64,000 nucleotides of DNA, from contig NZ_BJUY01000007.1 of assembly GCF_007988865.1 (NCBI RefSeq), positions 18,353-82,352 of the forward strand, in the 5' to 3' direction. Position 1 is the stretch's first letter. Every line of letters starts with the position of its first letter. Shown here one piece after another: positions 55,111-63,936 of this stretch. The notes beneath the pieces were generated by a model. The model was not told the DNA's origin and did no database searches. It saw nothing but the letters and a program-made list of their open reading frames with translations. Origin of the DNA: Alkalibacterium kapii (GTDB taxonomy: Bacteria > Bacillota > Bacilli > Lactobacillales > Carnobacteriaceae_A). The position numbers and the translations under genes were made by a program.

Positions 55111-58100
55111 CTATATCAATTTGATGTAGTCGGCGTTGTCTAGGTACTTCTTCAAGGTTTTACGCATTTCATCTAAATACTTATCGATGTCTTCTTCGTT
55201 ATTCAGCTCGACCATGCGATTTGGAATAATGGTATCTTTATGAACGACAACTGGTCGTTTGTTAACGACTGGCGGTGTGGGCTTGACTTTAACTGGTGCT
55301 GTTTCAACGGTATCTTCTCCATCGGTTTTTTCTACAGGCTTTTTCGGTGGGTTTTTATGAACGTGTTTTTCACTTTCTCTTTCTGCAATCGCCTGTTTCG
55401 CTTCTTCAATCTGATGGATCAGTTTTCCTTTGATCGTACTGGATTCCTGTTTAAATGATTTTAGGTCACGAACTGTTCCTGCAGTCTGTAAACCTGTTTC
55501 AACATTGGACAGACGGAACTTATAACTGCGGTAAAGCTTATCGTACTCCGGCTCCCCTTCTATTACTTTAAGTTCCTGTTCAATGTCTAACTTGTCTTGT
55601 TCGATTGCATCATGAACAGGTTTCGACACGGATTCCAGTTCATCTGTGTACGCAGAAGTGAACTGATCCGTCCAGTCTTTCAACTCTTTCATCTTGCGAT
55701 ATGGATGTGGCAAATCTATGATCGCTTTCTCCGCTTCATAAATCGTTCGTAACTCATCATTTTCGATATAGTTACGGTCTTTCTCGTAGAGGTTCACTTG
55801 CTCAATCGCTTTATCATAGATGTGTTTGTGATTGTTTAAAAATTCTAATATATCTTCAAGATCTTCGAATAGGTCTAACAGCTCGTCGCCCTGTTCAACA
55901 TACTGAGTCAAGAACTCTCTGGCATCTTTGATCGCAAGCAGACGCTCTATTTTTGTGATCGCATCGCGGATCAACTGCTGGTCAGGATAGCTATTTTCTC
56001 GGTAAAGCGACAGTTTATCTTGCAGCTCTTTCAATTCTGTGCTGAATCGGTTCGTTATGGTCTGGTACATGTCTTCTTCTTTATCTTCGAGTGCTGAAAT
56101 GTTAAATAAGTCCTTGGTCAGTTCTTTGACTTGTCTTTTAATTGAATCATTCAATGTTTTGCGTTTAGCAACAACAATTTTCTCCTGCCATTTGGAGCTT
56201 TGAATATTGCGCATAAAGTCGTTTTCAAATACATTCATGTGTTTGCTGTTTAAAGTAAATTGAACCTTTTCAAGTTTGATCAAGCGGACTAAGCTAGCTA
56301 AAATATCCAGATCATTCCATCCATAGGGCTCAACCGTATAACGATTCAACACTTCTCTTAAAGTCACGACCATGTTGCGTTCTTTTTGCATATCAAGATA
56401 ACGTTCGATCTCTTCAGTTGCTTCATTATTTTTGTCTTCATACTCTTCCAGCAAGGATACATCTCTACGCATAATGAGTTTTTCCAGTTCATCTTTTGAA
56501 TAAGAATTTTTTATATAGAAGATTTTAGGGTACGTATTTGAAACCAGCGAGTATAAGCCTTTTTCAATACGCTTTTCTGGTGTACCACTGATGTCAATTT
56601 CTGATCCATTGACGATGATATTGGCATCGCTGATATCTTGCTTCAATTTGGCAACAAAGACATCTTCCAACTGCTTACGTTCAGAAGCTTTTCTCTGGCG
56701 TATATCTTGCTGAGATGGCGTCAGTGACTGAGTCGTCTGTCTTCTTAAATACTGATTGATTCGTAAGTAATTCTTGATCTCAGTGAAGTCTTCTTCTTCA
56801 GGCAAACGTACGATAACCATTTTATCTTCGCGTTGAGACAAGGCAATGGCATCCTGATCTTCATAGTGATCGGAATACGTTGTCATGAAACGAACACCGA
56901 TCGTCGAAGCCGTACTTCTCAGTGAACGGTCATCGATCCATAAAGAAATGTCCATAAGATAGGTGATATCAGGTTGATCACTATAAGGCTGATAAGTAAA
57001 GCGTCTAAGATTCAACACGTCGTTGATCAGGCGGTTCCCAGCTTCCATAATGTACTCGGACGTTGGAATTTCAATATTATCGATTTCACGATTGATATCC
57101 TGTTCTTCATTAGTCAAGAACAAGTATTTGTTACCGATACGCTGAATCAGAAATTCATTTTCTAGCAGATCTAGTGAGCGCTTGATGTTATTGCTTAATT
57201 CGATCATGTCTTCGTCGATAGAATGGATCATCAAAGTCGTTAAGTTCTTTAATGTTCCTGGCATTTCATCGACATACCGAATGAGGAACAGGAGTTTCAA
57301 GACATTGACATCGAAGTCACTCAGCATCTCATTCTGATTGGCTTTGATGATTGTTGAACGAACCGAATGTTCTAGGGCCTGGTCGATATTGTCATAAAAG
57401 ACATGGAAAGGAATCAACGTGTTGAGATCGGCGTCTTTATGTTGAATCGTTGCTTGCTGGATGGACTCCAGCAGGTTACGTTCACCATCCGATAAGTGTT
57501 TCCCAGCTGATCCATGTTCACGAATGCCAGTAAAGACTTTTTGGAGGAGATTGAACTGATACGGTACAAAGGGATACACTTTGGCAAAATCTTCGCGACT
57601 CTTATAAAACTGCATCGTTGCCGCATCTTCAAATTCAAGCTTGTTTTTGATCGAGACAGCATGCTCATCGTAGTTCGAAAGAAGTTTAGCGTATGCCTCT
57701 GCCTTTTTATCAAGCAAACGAATCTTGATAACCTCATCGGCGTTAGCACTGCTTAAGCTCACACGCGTATTGAAACGACCTTGGATTTTTGAGAAATCAG
57801 TTGAGGACATATGTTCTTGTAAACTGTTTATATCTTGTTGGGAAGTAACGATTACCCATACTTTACCGTTGCAAAGCTTACCTAAATCTTCAACGACGGT
57901 TTGCAGGTTAAGCATCAAATTCGTATTTTCAGATATATACTGACCCACTTCATCTACGGAGAAAATCAGACGGTAGTCTTTATCTTTTTTTTCGACATAT
58001 TTTTTGATACGTTGAGCGAATTCCTCTACAGATATCGAGTAATTATTTTCACCATTCTCAAGCCAGCGGTTAGCACTTTCTTCACTGCTGTTTGTAGCTT

Positions 58101-58740
58101 TGGCTAAAGCAGTAACTGTCTCGTCAAAGTTATAATACAGCTCTTCTCTACCCTCAGACCATTTCAAGCCTGTTTCTTCTTCAAAGTAGCTCTGAAATGC
58201 TTCATACTCTCCTTTTTCATCCAAGGTTTCTTCTAGTTCAGCTAACCATGGAATACTGGCAGAATAGCCGCGCATTTCGTTATACACTTTATTGAACACT
58301 TTAACTATCGCCGTTTTGTTCTGCTTGCTGTCAGAGTCAGCCTTAGAATCAATGTTAAACAAGACGACGTCACTTGGATGATCCGTGACTTTTTGCATCA
58401 TCGACAGTAAATCCTGGTTATGTAGTTTATCCTTAAAGAAATCAACAGGTTTTTTACCATCGATTTCAATGTTGGACTGCAGCAAATAAGAAAGAATCTT
58501 TAAGAAATGAGATTTACCAGATCCAAAGAAACCTGAAATCCAAACGCCCATTTTATCCGTTGGTTTATCGTAAGCTTTCGTATAAGCTTTATAGAATGTC
58601 TCGAAATGCTGATGCAGTTCTTCAGTCACGACATATTCTTCAAGTTCCTGCTTGATATTCTCTTTTTCTTTTTGACCGATCTTTATAACACCTTGAATAT
58701 CTCGTGTGATGTCTTTCTTAAATAGCTGTTCTATTTTCAT
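55111..58740 (-). CDS. brxC: BrxC, BREX ATPase
   Basis: 1209 residues. Walker A GFFGSGKSH at 70-78 and a Walker B IFSVDEVGQYI about residue 260 belong to the DUF499/BrxC ATPase family. The long middle is helical with a charged linker near the C-terminus (KKPVEKTDGEDTVETAPVKVKPTPPVV in parts). AAAAGGAGT precedes ATG 58740. BrxC is required for BREX defence in tested systems. 20 bases from brxB. Confidence 0.95.
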   Translation of the reverse strand: MKIEQLFKKDITRDIQGVIKIGQKEKENIKQELEEYVVTEELHQHFETFYKAYTKAYDKPTDKMGVWISGFFGSGKSHFLKILSYLLQSNIEIDGKKPVDFFKDKLHNQDLLSMMQKVTDHPSDVVLFNIDSKADSDSKQNKTAIVKVFNKVYNEMRGYSASIPWLAELEETLDEKGEYEAFQSYFEEETGLKWSEGREELYYNFDETVTALAKATNSSEESANRWLENGENNYSISVEEFAQRIKKYVEKKDKDYRLIFSVDEVGQYISENTNLMLNLQTVVEDLGKLCNGKVWVIVTSQQDINSLQEHMSSTDFSKIQGRFNTRVSLSSANADEVIKIRLLDKKAEAYAKLLSNYDEHAVSIKNKLEFEDAATMQFYKSREDFAKVYPFVPYQFNLLQKVFTGIREHGSAGKHLSDGERNLLESIQQATIQHKDADLNTLIPFHVFYDNIDQALEHSVRSTIIKANQNEMLSDFDVNVLKLLFLIRYVDEMPGTLKNLTTLMIHSIDEDMIELSNNIKRSLDLLENEFLIQRIGNKYLFLTNEEQDINREIDNIEIPTSEYIMEAGNRLINDVLNLRRFTYQPYSDQPDITYLMDISLWIDDRSLRSTASTIGVRFMTTYSDHYEDQDAIALSQREDKMVIVRLPEEEDFTEIKNYLRINQYLRRQTTQSLTPSQQDIRQRKASERKQLEDVFVAKLKQDISDANIIVNGSEIDISGTPEKRIEKGLYSLVSNTYPKIFYIKNSYSKDELEKLIMRRDVSLLEEYEDKNNEATEEIERYLDMQKERNMVVTLREVLNRYTVEPYGWNDLDILASLVRLIKLEKVQFTLNSKHMNVFENDFMRNIQSSKWQEKIVVAKRKTLNDSIKRQVKELTKDLFNISALEDKEEDMYQTITNRFSTELKELQDKLSLYRENSYPDQQLIRDAITKIERLLAIKDAREFLTQYVEQGDELLDLFEDLEDILEFLNNHKHIYDKAIEQVNLYEKDRNYIENDELRTIYEAEKAIIDLPHPYRKMKELKDWTDQFTSAYTDELESVSKPVHDAIEQDKLDIEQELKVIEGEPEYDKLYRSYKFRLSNVETGLQTAGTVRDLKSFKQESSTIKGKLIHQIEEAKQAIAERESEKHVHKNPPKKPVEKTDGEDTVETAPVKVKPTPPVVNKRPVVVHKDTIIPNRMVELNNEEDIDKYLDEMRKTLKKYLDNADYIKLI

Positions 58741-58760
58741 AGACGTGTACTCCTTTTCGT

Positions 58761-59342
58761 TTAGTTTTCTATCAGTTTGAATGCACGGTAATAATTATCA
58801 TCCATGAAGCGAGAGAACAAACGTAACCCACCGTTTTCATAATGTCCTGGATAAAACATGATCAACGGTTTCTTTTCAACAACTGTTTGAAGATTATTCA
58901 ATACCGTGTGAGATCTGACGATCGGATAAGCTTTACCCACACCCGTGATGAAAATCATGGCATCTTCATCCATATGTTCTCTAATATATTTCACGATCCA
59001 GTCATTATCTGTCGCAAGCTTCAATGCTTTTTTCATTTTGTCGTAAAGGAATTCACTTCCCTTTTTCTCTTCCATCTTGAAGTTCTTATCCATATACCCA
59101 CGTTCTTCGAAAAAAGCTAACACGATATCGAATAAATCAAATTCCTGTATTTTTGTCCCCGGGTTCTCCTTTTGTATCTGTTTCTTTATATAGGGAATAG
59201 CATCTCTAACCACTAGTTCGTCTTCAGGTTCATAGTCAAAAATGTAAAACCCCACTTCGTTACCTAGTCCTTTATTTGACAAGATTTTCGGATCTGATAA
59301 TTTTTCATTTAATTCATCCAGCCTTACTGTGATCGGTCTCAC
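58761..59342 (-). CDS. brxB: BrxB (DUF1788)
   Basis: 193 residues from GTG 59342, which overlaps the brxA stop as GTGA, so the two are translationally coupled. The N-terminal VRLDELNEKL and VGFYIFDYEPEDELVVRD, and the FITGVGKAYPIVRSHTVLNNLQ segment match the DUF1788 BrxB family. Biochemical role is not established. Confidence 0.93.
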   Translation of the reverse strand: MRPITVRLDELNEKLSDPKILSNKGLGNEVGFYIFDYEPEDELVVRDAIPYIKKQIQKENPGTKIQEFDLFDIVLAFFEERGYMDKNFKMEEKKGSEFLYDKMKKALKLATDNDWIVKYIREHMDEDAMIFITGVGKAYPIVRSHTVLNNLQTVVEKKPLIMFYPGHYENGGLRLFSRFMDDNYYRAFKLIEN

Positions 59343-59944
59343 TCAATAACCTCCCCTAACAATACTTCTACGATATGTTTTTCTTTCTCAGATTTTAAAT
59401 ATTGTTCAACTTGAGATGAAATGATTGGTCTTTGTAATATGATCTTAGTTTCCGAATAATTAGCATACTCTGCATCCACCAGCACTTGGTGGTAAGCGTT
59501 TACTAAGCGTTCACGTGTTAATATCTTCCATTTTGCTACAGTTTCATTTTGCTCAACCTTGTTTTCAATGAATGAAGTAGTATCTAGTTTTGTGACTTCG
59601 TCATCAAGCGTTAACCATTTGTCCCAAACAACTTCTCTCATCCATTCATAGAAAAGACTATCTTTCTTAAGGATGGCATAAAGTAAAATAGCTTTACATG
59701 TCGATGTATCAGAGACTAGAAATCTGTCCAGCAGAAAATCATCTAGGTTGTTCAACCGTTTTCTGATTTCGCTCAGAAAACTTGTACGCCGATCTTTACT
59801 TGTAAGCTGAAAAAGATTATCACCTATCACTTTTTCTTTAATATCTTCATCACTCATACCTTGATCCATCAATTCTGCAATTAATTTAGTTTCTCTGTAC
59901 AAAAATGGCCGTGTATTTAACGTTGTTAGGTACTTTTTAGTCAT
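59339..59944 (-). CDS. brxA: BrxA (DUF1819)
   Basis: 201 residues from ATG 59944; the longer frame to 60034 has no ribosome site and lies over the promoter. TTLNTRPFLYRETKLIAELMDQG and a helical C-terminus (KIILQRPIISSQVEQYLKSEKEKHI in parts) are DUF1819. First gene of the BREX operon. AAGAGCG, a weak ribosome site, precedes it. The promoter with inverted repeat lies 30-55 bases upstream. Confidence 0.92.
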   Translation of the reverse strand: MTKKYLTTLNTRPFLYRETKLIAELMDQGMSDEDIKEKVIGDNLFQLTSKDRRTSFLSEIRKRLNNLDDFLLDRFLVSDTSTCKAILLYAILKKDSLFYEWMREVVWDKWLTLDDEVTKLDTTSFIENKVEQNETVAKWKILTRERLVNAYHQVLVDAEYANYSETKIILQRPIISSQVEQYLKSEKEKHIVEVLLGEVIE

Positions 59945-59975
59945 AATTTTCGCTCTTTTCTTAAAGACTATAGTT

Positions 59976-59998
59976 CTAATAAGTATAACACTTATTAG
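59976..59998 (-). promoter_or_regulatory. Inverted repeat over the brxA promoter, probable operator
   Basis: CTAATAAGT, 5 bases, ACTTATTAG: perfect 9-base arms. On the minus strand it overlaps an extended -10 (TGTTATACT). A regulator bound here would block RNA polymerase. No brxR-like regulator gene is seen next to it. Confidence 0.65.
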
Positions 59999-60021
59999 GT
60001 GTGGGATGAACAAGATAAAAC

Positions 60022-60056
60022 AAAAAAAGACCACCTCAACAATAATAAAGTGGTCA
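60022..60056 (-). terminator. Terminator after the YefM-YoeB genes
   Basis: GACCAC/GTGGTC arms, about 15-base loop, then a T-run on the minus strand. It separates the toxin-antitoxin transcript from the BREX operon. Confidence 0.75.
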
Positions 60057-60136
60057 AGTGTTATTAATAATTATAGTACCGATGGTTACAATATAATAAA
60101 AAAGAATACATTTGTGATTATTTTATACTTGAGAAA

Positions 60137-60403
60137 TTATTCATAGTGACTCCAGGCAGAGTATATTTCAACGCATTGATTAATTTCATCAACTTTGTAT
60201 ACTACACGATGTTGCTGATTGATTCTTCTTGAATACATTTTAGTAGATTTTGGATGTAATTTTTCGAAAGACTGTGTAGGTGCAAAAGGATCTTTTTTTT
60301 TTGTATCAACGACATCTTGAAAATTGTCTCTTAAATGAGAATGTTTTATTTTTCTCAAATCCTTTTTGGCTGAATTTTTAATCACTACTTTGTATAAAGG
60401 CAT
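60137..60403 (-). CDS. yoeB: YoeB/Txe-family toxin
   Basis: 88 residues. The end SRRINQQHRVVYKV..VEIYSAWSHYE is the RelE/YoeB active-site region (His and Tyr near the C-terminus), and KNSAKKDLRKIK is typical of the first helix. YoeB cleaves mRNA at the ribosome. ATG overlaps the antitoxin stop. Intact in length and motifs, unlike mazF. Confidence 0.9.
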   Translation of the reverse strand: MPLYKVVIKNSAKKDLRKIKHSHLRDNFQDVVDTKKKDPFAPTQSFEKLHPKSTKMYSRRINQQHRVVYKVDEINQCVEIYSAWSHYE

Positions 60404-60666
60404 TAAAGATTATCCCAATCGATATCATCAATTTCTGTAAAACCACTATCATCTTTTACGCGTTTCCTAACTTCATCTAATACACCAGTCTGTTCGAGCA
60501 TCAAGGTTTCTTGTATAGACTGCCAGTCATCTAAACTAATCAACACGGCATTATTTTCCTTAACCTCACTAATAATTTGAATTTCTTTATGATTCGTATT
60601 GACATCTTTTAATAAATGATAAAAATTTTTTCTTGCATTACTTGGATTAAACGTCGTTTTAGACAA
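60403..60666 (-). CDS. yefM: YefM-family antitoxin
   Basis: 87 residues from TTG 60666 with AAGGAGG upstream. FNPSNARKNFYHLLKDVN and NAVLISLDDWQSIQETL are the Phd/YefM dimerisation and DNA-binding fold, with an acidic C-terminal tail (DDSGFTEIDDIDWDNL). It binds YoeB and represses the shared promoter at 60692-60720. Confidence 0.9.
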   Translation of the reverse strand: MSKTTFNPSNARKNFYHLLKDVNTNHKEIQIISEVKENNAVLISLDDWQSIQETLMLEQTGVLDEVRKRVKDDSGFTEIDDIDWDNL

Positions 60667-60691
60667 GAGAACCCCTCCTTTTTATATATTT

Positions 60692-60720
60692 ATTATAGCG
60701 TACTTAAGTGAGTACATCAA
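60692..60720 (-). promoter_or_regulatory. Promoter and operator of the YefM-YoeB pair
   Basis: On the minus strand TTGATG, exactly 17 bases, TATAAT. The spacer holds the inverted repeat GTACT..AGTAC (60700-60715), the expected place for a YefM operator. Confidence 0.75.
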
Positions 60721-60733
60721 CAAAACCCTTACA

Positions 60734-61062
60734 TTAAATAAGTATAAACAAGTTCTTCAACAACTGATACAGAATCAGCACCAGTAGGTTAACTTGCGCT
60801 ATCACAAAGAGGTTGAAATACGGACTGCTTCTAGCTGATGTTTTAAAGCTATCAGGAAGGATAGTATGCCAATAAGCACTAGATAGATCCCCCTGCTCAA
60901 TACACTTAAGATAGTCTTCAGAATTATCCGCATCATCATATGCAGCATAGACACCTGCAAAAAAAGGAGAAACTCATCAGACAATTCATCTTTCTTTCCT
61001 GCATAGAATAAATTAAAAGATTGTACGGACAGATTTTTTTCATTGAATGCTTTTGGATGAAG
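60734..61062 (-). pseudogene. Frameshifted gene remnant
   Basis: Reading the minus strand, HPKAFNEKNLSVQSFNLFYAGKKDELSDEFLLFF is one protein-like stretch; at a run of seven Ts the frame must shift by one to continue as AGVYAAYDDADNSEDYLKC and SSAYWHTILPDSFKTSARSSPYF to a stop at 60734. One missing T explains the break. No start codon is visible upstream, so it is a remnant. Family not recognised. The annotated small frame 60802-60984 is the out-of-frame shadow. Confidence 0.45.
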
Positions 61063-61182
61063 TTATTGGTTGATTAAAGTGTTAAAGAAAAACCAATCAA
61101 TCATCAATATTTCAATAATAAAACGAGTTGCCCACAAGGTGTATCCATATAGTGGCAATTTAAATCCAATTATGTCAATTAA

Positions 61183-61407
61183 TCATAATACATGTATAAG
61201 CATCAAAAAAAGTATCAGAACAACAGCTAGACCTGAAACGCCTATTATTTTTCTTCCTTTTTTGAAATCGTACAAAGCTCTCACAAGAATTGACAGCAAT
61301 AATAAAAAACTTGGTATCGGGAATAAGGAATAATTACTAGTAATCAATACATATATAGCCACAATTACGCTTAATACAATAAATACTTTCTGAAGCACTT
61401 TAAACAT
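61183..61407 (-). CDS. Small membrane protein, DUF3953-like
   Basis: 74 residues with two to three hydrophobic segments (IVLSVIVAIYVLI, FLLLLSILVRALYDF, VSGLAVVLILFLMLI) and a KKGRK loop. The pattern fits the DUF3953 family. Function unknown. Confidence 0.65.
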   Translation of the reverse strand: MFKVLQKVFIVLSVIVAIYVLITSNYSLFPIPSFLLLLSILVRALYDFKKGRKIIGVSGLAVVLILFLMLIHVL

Positions 61408-61489
61408 TCGACCACGCCTTTTTTTATAGTTTTACTGATTTCTCTTTATCCAAATCACTCTAAATCAGAGAAGTCAATCTATCGTGTTT

Positions 61490-61870
61490 TTACTTTATAA
61501 TTTTTCGCAACTTATCTAACTGGGTTTTTGTTAGTTTTCCTTCTGGAGTTTCAAATTCTGTACTTTTAAATCCTATATTGTTAATTACAGTTATATCTTC
61601 ACCATCGATCCATATGCTGATGGGATGTACCATTGTTCCTTCTTTATGATTGACTAGATCAACGACGATTTCTGCGTAACCGGTTGGCTCTTCAATATCA
61701 TTTGAAAACTCGATGCCGTCAAACCACTTTTCATATTCGACTATTTTCTCTTTATCTTCTATATGCTTAGTATATTGATAAACACTGTCATCCACTTGGC
61801 TTCCGACATTCAAAGTTCTTTCGGGCTGTAAGATCCTGGGTATTACTATAAAAGAAATCACCAGTAACAC
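61490..61870 (-). CDS. Exported protein of unknown function; start codon doubtful
   Basis: 126 residues if read from GTG 61870, which has no ribosome site. Upstream, GGAGG sits 8 bases before a GTA AAA AAG that continues in frame as KKKGLLVLAAGVLLVISFIVI, a complete signal peptide/anchor. The proper start may have been lost there (GTA in place of GTG or ATG). The rest is a soluble beta-rich domain (EIVVDLVNHKEG, WIDGEDITVINNIGF). Family not recognised. Confidence 0.5.
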   Translation of the reverse strand: MLLVISFIVIPRILQPERTLNVGSQVDDSVYQYTKHIEDKEKIVEYEKWFDGIEFSNDIEEPTGYAEIVVDLVNHKEGTMVHPISIWIDGEDITVINNIGFKSTEFETPEGKLTKTQLDKLRKIIK

Positions 61871-61942
61871 TCCAGCCGCTAAAACTAATAACCCTTTCTT
61901 TTTTACAAAAAAACCTCCAAATTATTTTTGAATATCTTGAGA

Positions 61943-62464
61943 CTAACTAACTGTCTGTTTCATCAATTCGTTTAAAAAGTTTTTTTGCTCATTTGGATCG
62001 TTAAATGCTCTTTTTGGAATGATATGAGCTGAAAGTGAAGAAATATAAACATAGATATACTCTTTCGTTTCATCTACACTGTTTATCTTGTCCCAGCTTA
62101 CATTACTTGAACCAATCGAACTCACTTCTCTTAAACCTTCTTCTGTAATCGTCAACGATTTTCTGTCGAACAGATTCTCATTATTCCCTTCTTCGAGCAT
62201 TTTCTCAACACCTTTTTTCAGTTCCCAATTGACGTACTTTGGATAATAGATAAACCAAACGATACTCATGAAGATAAAAATAGTGAGCCAATACCACAAA
62301 GGGATATCCGAAAAATTTGTTACTACAAAGGGAGTGATCATAAAAATAATAGGTCCCATTATCCGTTGAATAAAGATTTTCTTTTTTATTGAAGGAGATT
62401 TTCTTGAATGATAAATATTGAAATTTAGATAGTCTTCTTCTGTTAACTCATATTCTAATTTCAT
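61943..62464 (-). CDS. YcxB-family membrane protein
   Basis: 173 residues from ATG 62464 with GGAG upstream (frame reaches 62500). N-terminal soluble KLEYELTEEDYLNFNIYHSRKSP, two hydrophobic segments (IMGPIIFMITPFVV and WYWLTIFIFMSIVWFIYY), then the YcxB-like C-terminal domain (NLFDRKSLTITEEGLREVS, SSLSAHIIPKRAF). Function unknown. Confidence 0.75.
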   Translation of the reverse strand: MKLEYELTEEDYLNFNIYHSRKSPSIKKKIFIQRIMGPIIFMITPFVVTNFSDIPLWYWLTIFIFMSIVWFIYYPKYVNWELKKGVEKMLEEGNNENLFDRKSLTITEEGLREVSSIGSSNVSWDKINSVDETKEYIYVYISSLSAHIIPKRAFNDPNEQKNFLNELMKQTVS

Positions 62465-62500
62465 ATGCCTATGCTCCAGTTCGTATTTAAGTAAACGCAT

Positions 62501-63015
62501 TATTGTAGATTAATACTTTAAACCTTGTTTAACACCGAAACCTTGAGGCCTCAAAACGGGTCCATGTTTCATTAAGAAATTCTCTTAAATCGTGTCCAAG
62601 ATATTGACGTAATATCAATTGAAGTTTATTTTTTTCATTATTTCATTACTTAAATTAACAATCCGTATATACTTTCTACACTAAAATTTTATAGTGCATA
62701 TTAAAAATTTTAGTGTGATTTTTTATTCTTAATAAATGATGCTTTATTATCAATAATTAGCTCTTTTTTCTTAATACCAGATTTATCAGACTTTTTGTGG
62801 CATGGTACCTCATCTATACAAACCTTATCCTTTCTATATAACTAAAGTGTAACTTATCCTTGTCATATACTATAAGTTTCAAAAATACTTGTTTTTTAAC
62901 CGTATCTTTCATCAAATACTACTTCAAGGAGTCACTAAAATAAAAAGGTATAATATTTAATATAATTTTACCTGAGAGATTGTATAGAGTTAAATTTCTT
63001 TTTGCTTTGCGTTAT
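62501..63015. other. AT-rich gap before the Mrr gene
   Basis: 515 bases of AT-rich sequence with no coding pattern. Short repeats around 62700 (AAAATTTTATAGTG, AAAATTTTAGTGTG) are visible; nothing else. Confidence 0.6.
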
Positions 63016-63936
63016 TTATTCTTCTTCATAATAAAATTCTTTCAATTCGTACGTCGTCACGGGAGTAACGTAGAATTCATACCTTGCAACTAAATCACAT
63101 ATATCGTCTCCGTTAATTAAAGTGATAACACGTGTTCCTATTCTTGAGGCCTCAGTTGCTGATCTTGAGTAGTCTGATGTTGTTATGAACACTCCATATT
63201 CCGCGTTGTATTTATCCATAGCACCACGGAATTTGTCTATTTCAGGTGAGCCGACTTTTCCTTCCCATCGTTTGGCTTGCAAAGCTACTCGCGTTGTTCT
63301 AAAATCGTCAGCTGTAATGTACCCGAAACCATCGAGACCACCATCTGCCGAGTTTTGCATTCCTATAGTTTTATCTAAATCAATGCCCATTTTATTAATG
63401 AGCCCTCTAGCGAATATTTCAAACTTTGCTGGTGACATTCCTTTAAGCGCTGTTTTTAATTGATCTCGCCACACTTCTTCGACTCCGTCTTCATTTTCCA
63501 CTATTTCATTTTCAAGTTTTGCTTCAATCAATGGGTTTTTTGACTTTGTTTTTCCAGAATTTTTATCCATAGCTGGTTGGGATACAATTCGGACATCATG
63601 AACGGGATCAAAAGTTTCTAAGTCAACTTTACGTCCTTTTTCAGTTAGCTCTACTTCACCTCTTCTGGGATAACGTACATAGTCTGCAAGCAGAAGATGC
63701 TTAACGGCAAAGTTAAACTGATAACTAAAAGGTTTATACTCTGCTCCTGTTTGTTTAGAAGCCCTCGTAAAGTCAATATAGTCTTCTGGTATAAGTGTTG
63801 AATTATCATAAATATCTCTTTTGATTTCTTTACGATCTGCTACACCACCTAGATCAAGCAATGATTTAATTATAGCTTTCATTATTAAATTTTCACGTTC
63901 GATAGTTGTATACTCCTTCATAATTTTGGGTTTCAT
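63016..63936 (-). CDS. Mrr-type restriction endonuclease
   Basis: 306 residues from ATG 63936 with AAGGAG upstream (frame reaches 63960). An N-terminal winged-helix Mrr_N domain (about 10-90) is followed by the Mrr catalytic domain: GLDGFGYI supplies the aspartate and VALQAKRWEG the QxK of the PD-(D/E)xK nuclease fold; FITTSDYSRSATEAS is also characteristic. Such enzymes cut methylated or foreign DNA. It is the first visible gene of the island, divergent from none, upstream of the small membrane genes. Confidence 0.92.
   Translation of the reverse strand: MKPKIMKEYTTIERENLIMKAIIKSLLDLGGVADRKEIKRDIYDNSTLIPEDYIDFTRASKQTGAEYKPFSYQFNFAVKHLLLADYVRYPRRGEVELTEKGRKVDLETFDPVHDVRIVSQPAMDKNSGKTKSKNPLIEAKLENEIVENEDGVEEVWRDQLKTALKGMSPAKFEIFARGLINKMGIDLDKTIGMQNSADGGLDGFGYITADDFRTTRVALQAKRWEGKVGSPEIDKFRGAMDKYNAEYGVFITTSDYSRSATEASRIGTRVITLINGDDICDLVARYEFYVTPVTTYELKEFYYEEE

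Noticed and set aside
60802..60984. 60-residue hydrophobic frame
   Set aside because: Shadow created by the one-base deletion; the neighbouring frame gives more protein-like sequence.
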